A stretch of DNA of 64,000 nt from Epichloe hybrida (taxonomy: Eukaryota; Ascomycota; Sordariomycetes; Hypocreales; Clavicipitaceae), in NCBI GenBank assembly GCA_019022495.1, contig JAFEKR010000021.1, forward strand, positions 124,001 to 188,000. Direction: 5' to 3'. Of this stretch, positions 46,736 to 57,688 are shown piece after piece. Under the pieces are notes generated by a model. It was not told where the DNA came from and ran no database searches. It worked only from the letters and a program-made list of their open reading frames with translations. The number at the start of each line of letters is the position of its first letter. Within the stretch, counting starts at the first letter, position 1. Both the position numbers and the translations under genes were made by a program.

Positions 46736-46985
46736 AGTCCCAGCTAATCCGTACACGCACCGTAATAAACTCGGCTCGCGGCTAGTTTGGCCACCCCCAA
46801 GGCCTGCCAGGCGGGGAGAAGTTGATGAATCTTCAACTTCAACAACTCCAACTCCAACTGCACAGCACCGATACGAGTCGTGATTGACAAGATAACAAGA
46901 GCAAGCATCCACCGAAGCATCCACCGTCAAGGCCATGTCGGACCCCAGTGCAATCTCATAGACCTCGCCCCATCCAGTCGCCAAA
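46736..46985. promoter_or_regulatory. Residual promoter of GPI3
   Basis: Only 250 bp separate the right LTR from the GPI3 ATG. The DNA returns abruptly to genic composition. It has a short CAACTTCAACAACTCCAACTCC tract of CAACT-like units at about 46833-46858 and a tandem CATCCACCG near 46907-46927. Confidence 0.5.
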
Positions 46986-48567
46986 ATGACGCGTCGGCGG
47001 TACAACATTGCCATGGTCAGCGACTTCTTCTTCCCACAACCAGGAGGCATCGAATCGCACATTTACCAGCTCTCCAGCAAGCTCATCGACCGAGGCCACA
47101 AGGTCATCATCATCACGCACTCGCATGACGACAGAAAAGGTGTGCGCTATCTCACCAATGGGTTGAAAGTGTACCATGTGCCCTTTCTCGTCATCTACCG
47201 ACAGGCTACGTTCCCTACGGTTTTCTCCTTCTTCCCCATCCTGCGATACATCTTCATCCGAGAGCGTATCGAGATAGTTCACGGTCACGGTAGTCTGAGC
47301 TGTCTTTGCCATGAGGGCATACTCCATGCGCGAACAATGGGGTTGAGGACGGTATTCACGGATCACTCGCTGTTTGGATTTGCCGACGCTGCGAGCATTC
47401 TCACGAACAAGCTCCTCAAGTTCATCCTCAGTGACGTAGATCATAGTATTTGCGTGAGCCACACATGGTGAGAGCCAACAGATCTCAGATGAAATTGAAC
47501 TTACAATTACCTTACACCAACGCCATCCATCACCTTGGAGAGTCTGCCCACCAACTGACCACGTCATCAACAGCAAGGAAAACACCGTCCTTCGCGCCTC
47601 GCTCGACCCTCTCATGGTCTCCGTCATACCCAATGCCGTCGTCGCCGAAAACTTCCGCCCACGCGATTGTCCAACCTCCCCGAGCGTATCCTTCGCGCCC
47701 GATGCGTCGCCGCAGCGTCTGGGACCCAACGACATGATCACCATCGTCGTCATCTCACGCCTCTTCTACAACAAGGGAACCGACCTTCTCATCGCCGCCA
47801 TCCCACGCATCCTCGAGAGCCACCCCAACACGCGCTTCATCATAGCAGGCTCGGGTCCGAAAGCCATTGATCTCGAGCAGATGATTGAGCAAAACGTTCT
47901 GCAAGACCGAGTCGAGATGCTCGGCCCAGTGCGCCACGAGGACGTCCGCGACGTCATGATCCGCGGCCACATCTACCTGCACCCTTCACTCACAGAAGCC
48001 TTTGGAACCGTCATTGTCGAAGCCGCCAGCTGCGGGCTGTACGTCGTATGCACCCAGGTCGGCGGCATCCCCGAAGTGCTCCCCTCGCACATGACGACGT
48101 TTGCCAAGCCCGAAGAGGACGACCTCGTCATGGCCACATGCAAGGCCATTACCGCCGTGCGCGCCGGAAAAGTCCGCACGGAAAAGTTCCACGAGCAAGT
48201 CAAGAAGATGTATTCGTGGTCCAATGTCGCCATGCGCACGGAGCGCGTATACGACGGCATCACGGGCACCATCAGCGAAGAGGAGTTTTACGGTTTCGAC
48301 ACGGGCGGCTACAACGGGAGCAGAACCCGCAATTTCGCCCTCATCGATCGCCTCAAGCGCTACTACGGATGTGGTATCTGGGCCGGTAAATTGTTCTGTC
48401 TGTGCGTCGTGATCGACTACCTCTTCTTCTTGTTCCTGGAATGGTGGTTCCCGCGGGAGAATATAGACATTTGTCCGGACTGGCCGAGGAAAGCGCTCCT
48501 GGAAGATGATGTCAAGAAGGACGCCAAGAGCAATCGCTCGAGTATGTCGCAGCGAACCGAAGGTTGA
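46986..48567 (+). CDS. GPI3: GPI-anchor N-acetylglucosaminyltransferase catalytic subunit (PIG-A)
   Basis: Catalytic subunit of GPI-GlcNAc transferase, which adds GlcNAc from UDP-GlcNAc to phosphatidylinositol on the cytosolic ER face, the first step of GPI anchors. Exons 46986-47467 and 47574-48567 (491 aa) join through [20 protein letters not shown], a family signature; intron 47468-47573 is GTGAGA..CAACAG. The N-terminal PIGA motif reads [20 protein letters not shown]. The GT4 glycosyltransferase half contains [21 protein letters not shown] and an EX7E motif (EAFGTVIVE, about residue 302). A single membrane segment near the C-terminus (about 433-455, [20 protein letters not shown]) anchors it. 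The start fits the family exactly. Codon use shows no RIP damage although a RIP-hit element lies 250 bp upstream. Confidence 0.96.
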
Positions 48568-49055
48568 ACCGTCTTGTTGCTTGGGGGGGGGGTGGACAAG
48601 CAGTGAGGTTTGAACACGTACGAATAGAATAGGCTGATTGCCGGCATTGGATCTGTAATTTGAGAAAACATGTGTTAATCGGGTAGCGAGGAGGAAATGG
48701 CGTTGCGGCGCATCACGAAATGTACCAGAAATAGAATTATATATAAATAACGGCATTCCACGCTATCCACGGCCCCCCATGGGAGAAGAAAGAAGAAAGA
48801 AAAAGAGGCAAGTGGGAGGGAGGGCCCAGAAAGACCTTTCCAACGATGAATGGAACAATGCTTTCCCCGTTGCCTATGCACGCTCATACACCTCTATAAT
48901 GAAACATGCTTCCCGTTACTCTCTGGCTCGAACGCGTTTTCCCTCCCTGCTCCGTATTGTTGTCTTTTGAAACCCGATTCGATGGGCTGGGATGGGATTT
49001 TCCCCCCTCTAGGTCTGCTGACACGCACTACGCGACATGAATTCGCAAACAACCC
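48568..49055. other. Convergent intergenic interval
   Basis: 3' flanks of GPI3 (+) and the bromodomain gene (-). Nothing else was recognised. Confidence 0.5.
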
Positions 49056-51947
49056 CTAGTTTCTGGTTGCAATTCGCCTTCTCTTGACGACACTGGCTGT
49101 GGTGTTGCCATCGCCTGCTAATTCGTCCTCGTCCTCTGCCGTGTCGTCCGCGGGGGTGGCCACGCTCGCCTGGCGGGTGGCAGAAGGGGGCGGCGGAGCT
49201 CCTCGTTGCTTCTCCGCGCTGCGCAGATCGCCGAGCAGTTTCTCCACCTCGACAAACATGCCTCGTGTGTTCTTGACGACGCCGTTCTCGTCCAGGTGGT
49301 ACCCTGGGACCTCTGCTTCCTCGTCTTGGTTCCGCTTGAGGAAGGATGGGCCTAGGCCGCGGTCCGGATCCGGGTTGTACATGATGGCGTTGCAGAACAT
49401 GTGGACAAGCTCGCGCTCGAGCTGCGCCGAGTTGATGATGCCCCTGGGGGGGACGAGTTCGTGCGACATTGGAAGCCAGACGCTGGCGGTGCCGGGGTCG
49501 CCACCTGGGAGACTGCTTGCGGCTTGCAATGCCGCCTTGTTGCCTTGTTTGATGGCTGACCGGATGGATGTGATGTCCTGAGGTTGCAGCACGATCTGGC
49601 GGTAGTTGGGTGCATCTCGTTCTCGTACACCTGTCGCAAACATGTTGGCGTCACGGTGGCTGGAGACTTGTTCGAGCGCCGATGCCGACACTCTGGTGAA
49701 GCCGCGAGTCCACAAGACCTGAGACGGAGAAGAGCCCGGTGGTGGCACAGGCGGGGTTTCTTGACGCTTTCGTTTCGCAAGTCTTGATGAGACACTCCCG
49801 GGAGTCGCCATACTCGTTCGTCCGTGAACACTCTCGTCGGCAGTGGTGTCGCCTGTGTCCTCGATATGTCGCGGAGTGAGAACCTCGTGCTTGATCCCTG
49901 TCGCTGTGGCAGGGTGATCCATGGAAAGCTCATCAGCCTGTGAAGCCGCCGACATACTTCTCCTCGTTCCACTGACAGAAGACGTGGTACTAGGTCCGCG
50001 TCCTCTCTGTATGGTTCGAGACGGCCTCGTCCTTGCCTTGGGCACAGCAGTGTCTGTTCTGGCCACGCCCCTGACGTCCCGCTTGATCCCAGTCCTGGAA
50101 ACATCAGATAGCATGGAAGCCTCTCGGGGCGGTGGGCTGACTGGCTCATACGCTGGACTCTCTGGTTCAGCCGTGATGGGCCGTGGCGTAGAAGGAGTCG
50201 AGTGACATGCCCATTTCGTGCCAAAACCACGGGTCAGGGCAATTGGCGTTGTAGCACCTGGTGTTTGAGGTGTAGCTGTGACGGGGCTAACCTTGTTCGA
50301 TTTTGGCGTCGCGGCGTTTGCTGCCGCTGCTGCTGCTGCCGCCGCCGCCGCTTGTCGAATGATGTGATCGGGAATGGCCGGTTTGGGTGGCTGTGTGCTG
50401 TAGGGTGACGCATGCGACTTGCCCTTGTGTGAAGACAGAGGAGCTGGAGATCCTGTGGGAGAAGACAGTTGCTGTGCTGCTTGTTGTGCTGTATGCGCTG
50501 GAGTCCATTTCTGAGGAGGCGGAATCGGCCCGGCAGCTCCTCTCTGTGGTGCTTGTTGAGCGGCTGCAATCGGTCGCGGAGGATTCTGTGCGACGAAGGG
50601 TTGTTGTTGTTGTTGTTTTTGCTGTTGTTGGGGCTGAATCGGTCGTACTGGAGGCGCCACAGGGGTCGTAGATATCGGTCGAGGCTGCTGTTGACCTGGT
50701 GGAACGGTCGCTCCTGTTGGTCGCGGCGGAGGAGCTGGTTGTGATGGATTGGCTTGCTGCTGACCAGCGTTTTGAGGAGCCGCAAGAATGGGTTTGACAG
50801 GAATTGTTCGGGTCTGCGTGATTGTAGAGTTGGGTGTTTGACCAGCGAGCTGCGCTTGTTGTAGTTGCTGCGGACTCCATTGCGGTTGACCCGCCCTTAA
50901 GGCACCGTTAGTAGCTGTAGCTGCGGGCGCGAGAGGTTGTTTTTGACCCGGAGTGCCAGGTGATTGAGTTGCTGGAGGTCGATATGGCTTCTCCCACTTC
51001 AGACGTCCACCAACAGCAGTTGCGCCGGAAGATGGCGGCGGCGGCGGCGCGGGCGTAGCATCCTTTGGTGTGCTGGCGATGGCGATCGCATCTGGACGAG
51101 GTGAGATTACCGGCCGCGGTGGTTGTGAAGGGCTCTGCAGAGTTCGAGATCCAGGCTGGGCCATGCCGACTGGTGCTTGGAGACCAAAACCTGCAGCGCT
51201 TTCGGGTTTCGGCGAAGGAGTCGGTCGCACGGGAGGTGTGCCAGACGGCAGAAGACTCGGGGGCGCAACTGTTGATTTTATCGCGGGCTTCGTCAATGGT
51301 TTCGGCGGATACACCGGGGTAGTCGTCGCTGGAGGCGGCCTCCTTGTTCCACCCGCCTGGGCTGCAGTTTGATGCAAACCGGCGGTTGGCGGCTGGCCGG
51401 GGACGTTTGGTGCCAGGCCAGGTCTCCCATCTCGAGGCGCAAGCGTAGGGGTGCCATTTTGAGTAGCAGCGGCCTTGGCCAGTCGTTCCTTTTCGTTCTT
51501 TTCCAACGCGGTGATTTCCTTCTGTATCTTAGAGACCCGTCGCTCATCTTCCCGCACTTGTTTGACGATGGTGTCCCGGTACCGGGCGTAAAGTCGATCC
51601 ACCAGGACAGGGACTTTGTCAATATGGGCATACGCTTCCCGCAGCGACGGCAGCGGCGGACTACCCATCTTCCTTTTCCGCGAAGCAGGTGAAGTCGATC
51701 CATCGGACGTGGGTTCTGCGCGCCCCGTTTCGCCCTTCACTTCGTCCCGCAGCAGCAACAGGAACAATTGCTGCAGCGCATCGGGCGCTAACCGCGCCGC
51801 ATCGAATGACTTGTCGCTCTTGACGAGCGCATTGTTCCTCAGGGACTCCGAAGTGCGAGCAAACGCTTCCGTGTCTAGCCCATGCGTCAATAGCGACTGA
51901 AAAAGGAAGAGCGACTCGAGGGGCGTATAGGCGGCTGGATTGTTCAT
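49056..51947 (-). CDS. Bromodomain protein, BRD8-like (putative NuA4 subunit)
   Basis: Intronless, 963 aa. The N-terminal 160 residues are helical: TPLESLFLFQSLLTHGLDTE, then LREAYAHIDKVPVLVDRLYA and a coiled coil VREDERRVSKIQKEITALEK. This arrangement (N-terminal helical domain, coiled coil, C-terminal bromodomain) fits the fungal BRD8/Bdc1-type subunit of the NuA4 histone acetyltransferase. The middle (about 170-560) is Pro/Gln/Ala-rich with poly-Gln and a poly-Ala run (encoded near 50322-50350). The bromodomain-like region is about 745-865 and contains HRDANMFATGV, DAPNYRQIVLQPQDITSIRS and MFCNAIMYNPDPD, where the Asn before PD is the acetyl-lysine-contact position. The C-terminus ends in a basic segment VVKRRRIATRN. 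NuA4 membership is inference. Confidence 0.82.
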   Translation of the reverse strand: MNNPAAYTPLESLFLFQSLLTHGLDTEAFARTSESLRNNALVKSDKSFDAARLAPDALQQLFLLLLRDEVKGETGRAEPTSDGSTSPASRKRKMGSPPLPSLREAYAHIDKVPVLVDRLYARYRDTIVKQVREDERRVSKIQKEITALEKNEKERLAKAAATQNGTPTLAPRDGRPGLAPNVPGQPPTAGLHQTAAQAGGTRRPPPATTTPVYPPKPLTKPAIKSTVAPPSLLPSGTPPVRPTPSPKPESAAGFGLQAPVGMAQPGSRTLQSPSQPPRPVISPRPDAIAIASTPKDATPAPPPPPSSGATAVGGRLKWEKPYRPPATQSPGTPGQKQPLAPAATATNGALRAGQPQWSPQQLQQAQLAGQTPNSTITQTRTIPVKPILAAPQNAGQQQANPSQPAPPPRPTGATVPPGQQQPRPISTTPVAPPVRPIQPQQQQKQQQQQPFVAQNPPRPIAAAQQAPQRGAAGPIPPPQKWTPAHTAQQAAQQLSSPTGSPAPLSSHKGKSHASPYSTQPPKPAIPDHIIRQAAAAAAAAAAANAATPKSNKVSPVTATPQTPGATTPIALTRGFGTKWACHSTPSTPRPITAEPESPAYEPVSPPPREASMLSDVSRTGIKRDVRGVARTDTAVPKARTRPSRTIQRGRGPSTTSSVSGTRRSMSAASQADELSMDHPATATGIKHEVLTPRHIEDTGDTTADESVHGRTSMATPGSVSSRLAKRKRQETPPVPPPGSSPSQVLWTRGFTRVSASALEQVSSHRDANMFATGVRERDAPNYRQIVLQPQDITSIRSAIKQGNKAALQAASSLPGGDPGTASVWLPMSHELVPPRGIINSAQLERELVHMFCNAIMYNPDPDRGLGPSFLKRNQDEEAEVPGYHLDENGVVKNTRGMFVEVEKLLGDLRSAEKQRGAPPPPSATRQASVATPADDTAEDEDELAGDGNTTASVVKRRRIATRN

Positions 51948-52915
51948 GCCCCACGGTCCGCCTCGCCAGTGACCGAGGGGACCTTCACGCGTCGCAAGGA
52001 GATGAATCGGCGCCAGGATCTAGCCAGATGTTTCGAGGCAATAGTTAGTTGTCGGGACTTCTTTTGCACAGTTTGCCCGTTTGCTCTCGGTCCCCCCCTA
52101 CGTCATGCACGGGGGTGTGGGATCGGGGAAAACGCATACCGGCAGCCTAGATCAGCGACTGGGGGCTTCTATGAGCAAATGTCCGACGATTTCATCGGAT
52201 TGACGCGATTATTGAGGCCAGTATCCGTTCAGTCCTTTATTGCCCAGCCGTGGTGTGTGGTTTTCTCCTGTCCGCGATCGTCTGTCCAGAAATCACGTGA
52301 CACGGGGGGACTCGTATGCGTTTCTGTGTAGGCGGCGTGTTTGCAGAAAAAGGAATCCAACAAGTGGCGTACAGCTGGCTGGGAGCTGGTAAGCAGGAGC
52401 GTGAAAGTTTGGCGTCAATCACGTGATTCTCATTAGTGCACAACGCCCCCCTTATCAATATTGCTACATGTAATCCGTACATACGTCCGCGTTCTAGACT
52501 CTGCCTTTGCCAACAACTCAATGGGGCCAGTCACATGTGTCACGACTACAACTGAAGAAATATGAGGAATATCATCTCTTATGAGTAAATCGACGTTTCT
52601 CTCTTCGCTGGGCTAAAACCTATGCCGAGCGCATGAAATGCCAAAGCCATATAACGCCAATCCCAGTGGTATCATATCACAAAAAAACGTGATGTTCAAG
52701 AGCCATGTCTCTCTCTGCTCTGCTATCAAATACAAGCTTCCTAGAGCTGTCTTCCGGATCGACGGAAGTAAAAATAGAATACCTTAAACGCCGGTCCCAA
52801 TGCCGGATCAAGTGGATCTTGAGAACAGTAAGCAGGCTGTCTCTCGTCATTCCATGTGAACAAAAAAAAAAAAAAAAAAAAAATCCTGCTAATAACACAT
52901 GAGATGAAATGAATG
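51948..52915. other. Intergenic interval between bromodomain and WD40 genes
   Basis: No gene is supported. It holds the promoter of the bromodomain gene and the 3' flank of the WD40 gene. A run of 23 A lies at about 52860-52882. Two copies of TCACGTGA-like words occur near 52292 and 52420. Confidence 0.5.
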
Positions 52916-55900
52916 TTATGGAGACGATGAGCCAGATGTGCCATCCGCACTGCGAGGCCGGTCATCGGATTGTGTCTCCATTCCCTGGTCCTTGGGGGGA
53001 AGCTGGCTCGTAAGCCGCAGCTTCTCATCCAACAACGTTACCAATCGCTCCGAGTATTGGTCTAACAATCCGCTGAGAACTGTTTCGTTCATGGCCTTGC
53101 TTCGAATTGCGCGGTCACCCAGTGCTGCAGCTGTGAGACGGAGCTCGAGGTCTAACTCGGTTAGCACGTCCGCTGTGATGGGCTCCGCAGAGGAGAGCTT
53201 CTTGCGGTACGCTCTCAAGGTGCGGCAAGCTTGCTCGGTTGTCATGTTCAGCGAGCCGAAGCCTCGCAGATTGGAAGATGAGGTCTTTCTCTTGGCAGTG
53301 GCTGACAAGGCCGGCATGGAGGGTGTTCTAGTAACCCTCGACTTCGGGCTTGCAGGTGGGCTGTCACTCCGGTTTGTTTCAGAGGGCCGCCTTCGAGATG
53401 GTGTGTCCTCGTTAATGGCACTATCGCTAGGGCTGTTTGCCAAGTTCCCGATTGGAGTCCTGTTGGAGGAAGAGACTGTTCCTAGCGTCATCCGCGAGGT
53501 CCGGCGGCGTAGAGTCCGGGGTGGCGAGCGGCGACCAGCCGGTGATGGAGATGGTCGCTGGAATTCTGCCAATTCAGCTTTGGAAAGAACTCTCCGTAGA
53601 GTCGGCCTGCCAGTTGTGGAAATCTCCTTTACCGGTGATGGATCCCTACTCATCGTCCTCGGTGAGGGGTCATATAGATCCAGAGCCCAGATCATAATCG
53701 TTCCGTCTGAACCGACACTGACTACTTTTTTGCTACCATCTTCATCCTCCACAAAGGATACGCCATTGATGGCTTCTGTATGGCCCCACTCCCTATCGAG
53801 AAACGTGCCGGCGTTGGCATCGTACAGGCGGATGGACTTGTCCGTGTTGGAGGAGCCAAGCAGGAAGTCAATCTCCTTCGAGGGCCATTGGCCAACGAAT
53901 AATGAATCCAAAACAGCAGATTCCACGCCGCCTTCGTCCATGCATTTAAAGGAACATATCTGCCTCCCTGTTGCCAAGTCAAATTGGCAGATTGACCGGT
54001 CGAGAAGAGAAACAAATATGGTACGGTTATCTGAGCCCATGGCCATGGATGTAGGCGATGCCTTTAGAGAAATCACCTTGGAGGGAATGGCGGCGATTAC
54101 ATCGGGTTCTCCTTCGCGACAAACAACATCGTGAACCTGCAGGGTGCGATCGAGAGAGCAGGTGATGATCTTGTCATCTGTTGGAATGAGTACTTGGGCA
54201 ACTTTGGCTGTGAACTCTAGCGTCTGAAAGTGCTCAATTTTGCCCTTTGAATCTCGATGGAAGAGTTGCGCTGTCCGATCTCTCCCACAGCATGCCATGA
54301 GAAACTTGGAATCTTCGTCGTTAATACTGATGCAGAGGCAATGGCCATGGTGCGCCTTGATGTCCAGTAAGCATTCCTTGGAGTCCACGTCAAGAACTCT
54401 CACGACTCCCTGTCTGTCCGCCGTGACCAGCAATTTTCCACTCCTTGTTGCGCGTGCGCTAGCGAGCTGATTTGCTTCAGCTGAGTCACAGAGGCTTTGT
54501 GCCTGTTCGATGGGGACGTTCAATGAAAGCTTGATTTGTCCGTCCAGATCCCAGAAAGTGACGTTGCCCGAGGCTGACCAGGTCACAAAGGCAGCATTGG
54601 CCTTGTTGGGTCGGTAAAGCGGATGGACACCAATGATTGGTTCTCCATGTCCGGGAATGGGAGTGTGAGACAGAGCTTCGGTCTGCTGTCCAGGCAAGTA
54701 GTCGGAGTTCCAAACGTCAATGGACTGCTTGGAGTCGATGGTAACTAGCTTCTCGGCTAAAAATCCCAAAGCGAGAATGCCGGCGGATGTCTGGCTCGTC
54801 GTCAGGACGCTTGTTGCACAACCGTTCATGACTCCCTCAACGTTCAACGTGGCGAACTGGCCGTCCTTGCCCCCCACATAAGCGACATTACCACGGATTG
54901 TGAGGGTTGTAATGCAAAAGTCTAAACTCAACACCCTGGTTAATCTCATCTGCCTGTCGTCGTCGTCCAGGATACAGACATCGCCGCCTTCGGTACACAA
55001 TATAAGTCGATTGTCATCGACAGCAGCACAACTGAATGTCGCTTCCAGCAAATTTCCCAAAAGCATATTTCGGCCAGGCAAGGTCTTTTGCGCCGTTGGG
55101 GCTGAAGGCGTCGCATCGCCCAGGGACTTGGGCTTTGTCGGTGATGTGGTTGAACCATCTTCGATCTTCCATACTTTGACATGCCGCACGCCCAGTGTGA
55201 TTAGGCTGTTGTCCATCCAGACCATATCCTTGATATAAGAAGTGCATCTGTTCTGCTGAAAGAGCTTGGCGGCCCCTGTTCGCGAATCAATCCTCCAAAC
55301 ACAGAGAAAGCCATCGTTGGCAGCGCCTAGTGATGCCAAGTATCTGGAGTCTGGGGACCACGCGACGGCTGTCACACCGAACGCATGCTCACTGATGGAT
55401 ACGAGCGGTGTATCAGAGGAAGCATCTAATAGACTAAAGATGAGCACACGTGGTGCGTAGCCCGTCTCGCCCACGGCCAAGTATCTGCCGTCTGAGCTCA
55501 GAGCTAAACAAGTAGCAGCTTTGATTCTCTCTCGGCTAGTCCACGTCTTGGACCCTCCCGGCGAGTCTGACCATTCTGCAGGGCCGTAGGTCGGGTCACG
55601 ATGACTGGCAGCGACTCGGTTGCGGCTATCATTGGCCTTTGGCGTAGTCGCAATTGGCGTCGAGGGGTTGTTTTGAGAGCTTGATACTGAATAAGCCGGC
55701 ACGGCTGTAGGCCGGGCCCTGTAGAAACGCTGAGAATAGAGATGGTCCTCGACATCGACGACGACGACGGCTCCGCCGGCAATGTAGGCAAAGGAAGAAT
55801 TCGCAGTTGCGAATCCGGTCGGTGAGCGACAAGTGGTGCCCACGACTCTCTTGAGAGAGAGCCGTGGCTCGTGCATCAGGCGTCCACGCATTGGAGATTT

Positions 55901-56215
55901 GATTGGGCGTGATAGAAACGGAGAGTTGGACGGCGTTAGCTTCAGCCGGTTGTTGGAGGGAGTAGCAATCGCAGCCATCTCTTCGCCATTGACTGTTGCA
56001 AGGGTCACGCGCACAGGTCTGTGGTAGCAATTTGAGGGACCAGGGGTCTCATCGAACGGGTGTTGAGGGTGTCGAAAATGGGGAGAATGGGGAGAATGGC
56101 CGTTTCCAACAGCCAGCGAGCGAGCAGGCGAGCAAGCAGAAGAGCAAGCAGAAGAGCAAGAGTCGAGACACACAAGGTCCAGGGAGCAGCGGCGACTTGT
56201 CTCGTGAGAAGTCAA
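52916..56215 (-). CDS. WD40 repeat protein of the MABP1/WDR62 type
   Basis: Intronless, 1099 aa from the first ATG. The first 79 residues are low-complexity (Ser/Ala/Cys repeats), so the ATG at 55978 (MAAIATPSNN, 1020 aa) may be the true start. Two tandem WD40 propellers span about 100-830. Repeats visible include ATCLALSSDGRYLAVGETG, VTAVAWSPDSRYLASLG, CLCISINDEDSKFLMACCGR and VVSVGSDGTIMIWALD, with the RVLIFSLLD and FLCVWRID strands typical of MABP1. The C-terminal 250 residues are Ser/Arg/Pro-rich, then helical (ACRTLRAYRKKLSSAEPITA, LLDQYSERLVTLLDEKLRLT). Animal homologues scaffold MAP kinases and spindle poles; the fungal role is not known to me. It is co-directional with the bromodomain and RGP1 genes. 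Confidence 0.85.
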   Translation of the reverse strand: MTSHETSRRCSLDLVCLDSCSSACSSACSPARSLAVGNGHSPHSPHFRHPQHPFDETPGPSNCYHRPVRVTLATVNGEEMAAIATPSNNRLKLTPSNSPFLSRPIKSPMRGRLMHEPRLSLKRVVGTTCRSPTGFATANSSFAYIAGGAVVVVDVEDHLYSQRFYRARPTAVPAYSVSSSQNNPSTPIATTPKANDSRNRVAASHRDPTYGPAEWSDSPGGSKTWTSRERIKAATCLALSSDGRYLAVGETGYAPRVLIFSLLDASSDTPLVSISEHAFGVTAVAWSPDSRYLASLGAANDGFLCVWRIDSRTGAAKLFQQNRCTSYIKDMVWMDNSLITLGVRHVKVWKIEDGSTTSPTKPKSLGDATPSAPTAQKTLPGRNMLLGNLLEATFSCAAVDDNRLILCTEGGDVCILDDDDRQMRLTRVLSLDFCITTLTIRGNVAYVGGKDGQFATLNVEGVMNGCATSVLTTSQTSAGILALGFLAEKLVTIDSKQSIDVWNSDYLPGQQTEALSHTPIPGHGEPIIGVHPLYRPNKANAAFVTWSASGNVTFWDLDGQIKLSLNVPIEQAQSLCDSAEANQLASARATRSGKLLVTADRQGVVRVLDVDSKECLLDIKAHHGHCLCISINDEDSKFLMACCGRDRTAQLFHRDSKGKIEHFQTLEFTAKVAQVLIPTDDKIITCSLDRTLQVHDVVCREGEPDVIAAIPSKVISLKASPTSMAMGSDNRTIFVSLLDRSICQFDLATGRQICSFKCMDEGGVESAVLDSLFVGQWPSKEIDFLLGSSNTDKSIRLYDANAGTFLDREWGHTEAINGVSFVEDEDGSKKVVSVGSDGTIMIWALDLYDPSPRTMSRDPSPVKEISTTGRPTLRRVLSKAELAEFQRPSPSPAGRRSPPRTLRRRTSRMTLGTVSSSNRTPIGNLANSPSDSAINEDTPSRRRPSETNRSDSPPASPKSRVTRTPSMPALSATAKRKTSSSNLRGFGSLNMTTEQACRTLRAYRKKLSSAEPITADVLTELDLELRLTAAALGDRAIRSKAMNETVLSGLLDQYSERLVTLLDEKLRLTSQLPPKDQGMETQSDDRPRSADGTSGSSSP

Positions 56216-57688
56216 AGGAGAAAAGAGGGAAGAAATAATTCTTTGGCGGAATAAGGTATCCGAAGTGTCCGGAAAATGCAGATTGTATCAGTATCAGTAT
56301 GTTAAAAAACCTAGGCTGTTGCAGGTTCGCAGGTGATATCGTGATATCGTGGTGGTGTGCAAGAGACTAGAAGCGGAGGGGGCGGCGGTGTAAGTCAATG
56401 TCTGGCAGTCCTCCGCAAGTGAGGCTGACGTGAGCGGTAAGAGGGAGCGCGAAACGAGCGACAAGAAAGGAGGAGCTGTGGTGGTTCCTTCCTGTTAGAA
56501 AAAAAAGACCAAGCAAACTCACACAACGACCGTGGGAACTTACACAACGACCGTGGGTGCCGCAACGGCGAATTGGAAGAAAGGATGACTGATCAGAAAG
56601 CATTGTACGGATCCGTAGCTCCTCTCCGATTGAGGCTGCTTGGATGATGTAAAAGAGGTGCAAGAGGAGAAGAAGATAGATCAGCAGGCTGGTCTGGCTG
56701 GTCTGGTGTGTGTGCCTCGTGTCTCTGTCAATGTTTTTTTGTGTATGTATGCACAGTGGGTGTACAGTGGGTGTACGTACCCGCAGCCTGCTCGCCTGCG
56801 CCAACGTCGCGCCAACGTCATACATGTATTAATCAACTGATGGACAAAATGGCAAAATGAGCCGGGGGTGCCTGGCAAGAAACAAAAGGTGGTCCCCGGT
56901 CGGATCCACCTCTACGCCTCCACCACCGCCTGGTTGGCTGCCCGGCCGCCCGCCCCTGTTGCCGGGCCACCGCTCCGAGATTGGAGACGCGAGCGGCTGG
57001 CGCACCGCAGAAAAATCCCCAGCGTTTGATCAAACAAGGGAGTGAGTGATAGCGATCCGTACGGATGCATTACAGAGTGCCGACTACTCCGTCGTAATGT
57101 CACAAGATAGGAGCGTTTGTAGCATCCCCTCTCAAAGGGCGTGGCGCCCGCCGCCCGCTACACAGTACGTACACATGCATAGTACGGAGCAAATTTCCTT
57201 TGATTCACGAACTAGCCCGTCCCCCGCACCGGTACATGGATGCATCGATATGTACATGGTATAAATTAATCACAGCGGGCAAGGAAGCGTCCCCTGGCTC
57301 GTCACACTCGCTCCCCCCGATGGATGACCTTGGAGCGACGGGGGTTCGCGCTTCCTCGCCATGATTTAATCTCGCTATTTTGCAAGGTTTCTTGAAAATT
57401 TTCCTTTCGCGGGCTTGGCTTGCATCTTCGTCAAGATGCGCTGGTTAGCCTCGAGCCATCATCATTCGTCATCAACTGGATATTCGGAAGTCTCCTTCGT
57501 GCCTCAAGATTGAATCGCTGAAATGGAACAAAGAGGCTCGTAATGTTCAGTTGTGCTATTCGACAATGTGATACGGTCCGTCATGTACAGATCACAATGT
57601 TTAACTGGTTGCCAGCCATGTGCCTCCCTGCTATCCAAATAAATGTCCTTATATACGGAGTACATCACCGTCATCGACGCCAATCTGC
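56216..57688. other. Intergenic interval between WD40 and RGP1 genes
   Basis: No gene is supported in 1.5 kb. It has the palindromes TACGGATCCGTA (56606-56617) and ATCCGTACGGAT (57055-57066), a GATATCGT pair near 56335-56350, and TACGGAGTA at 57654-57662. Confidence 0.5.
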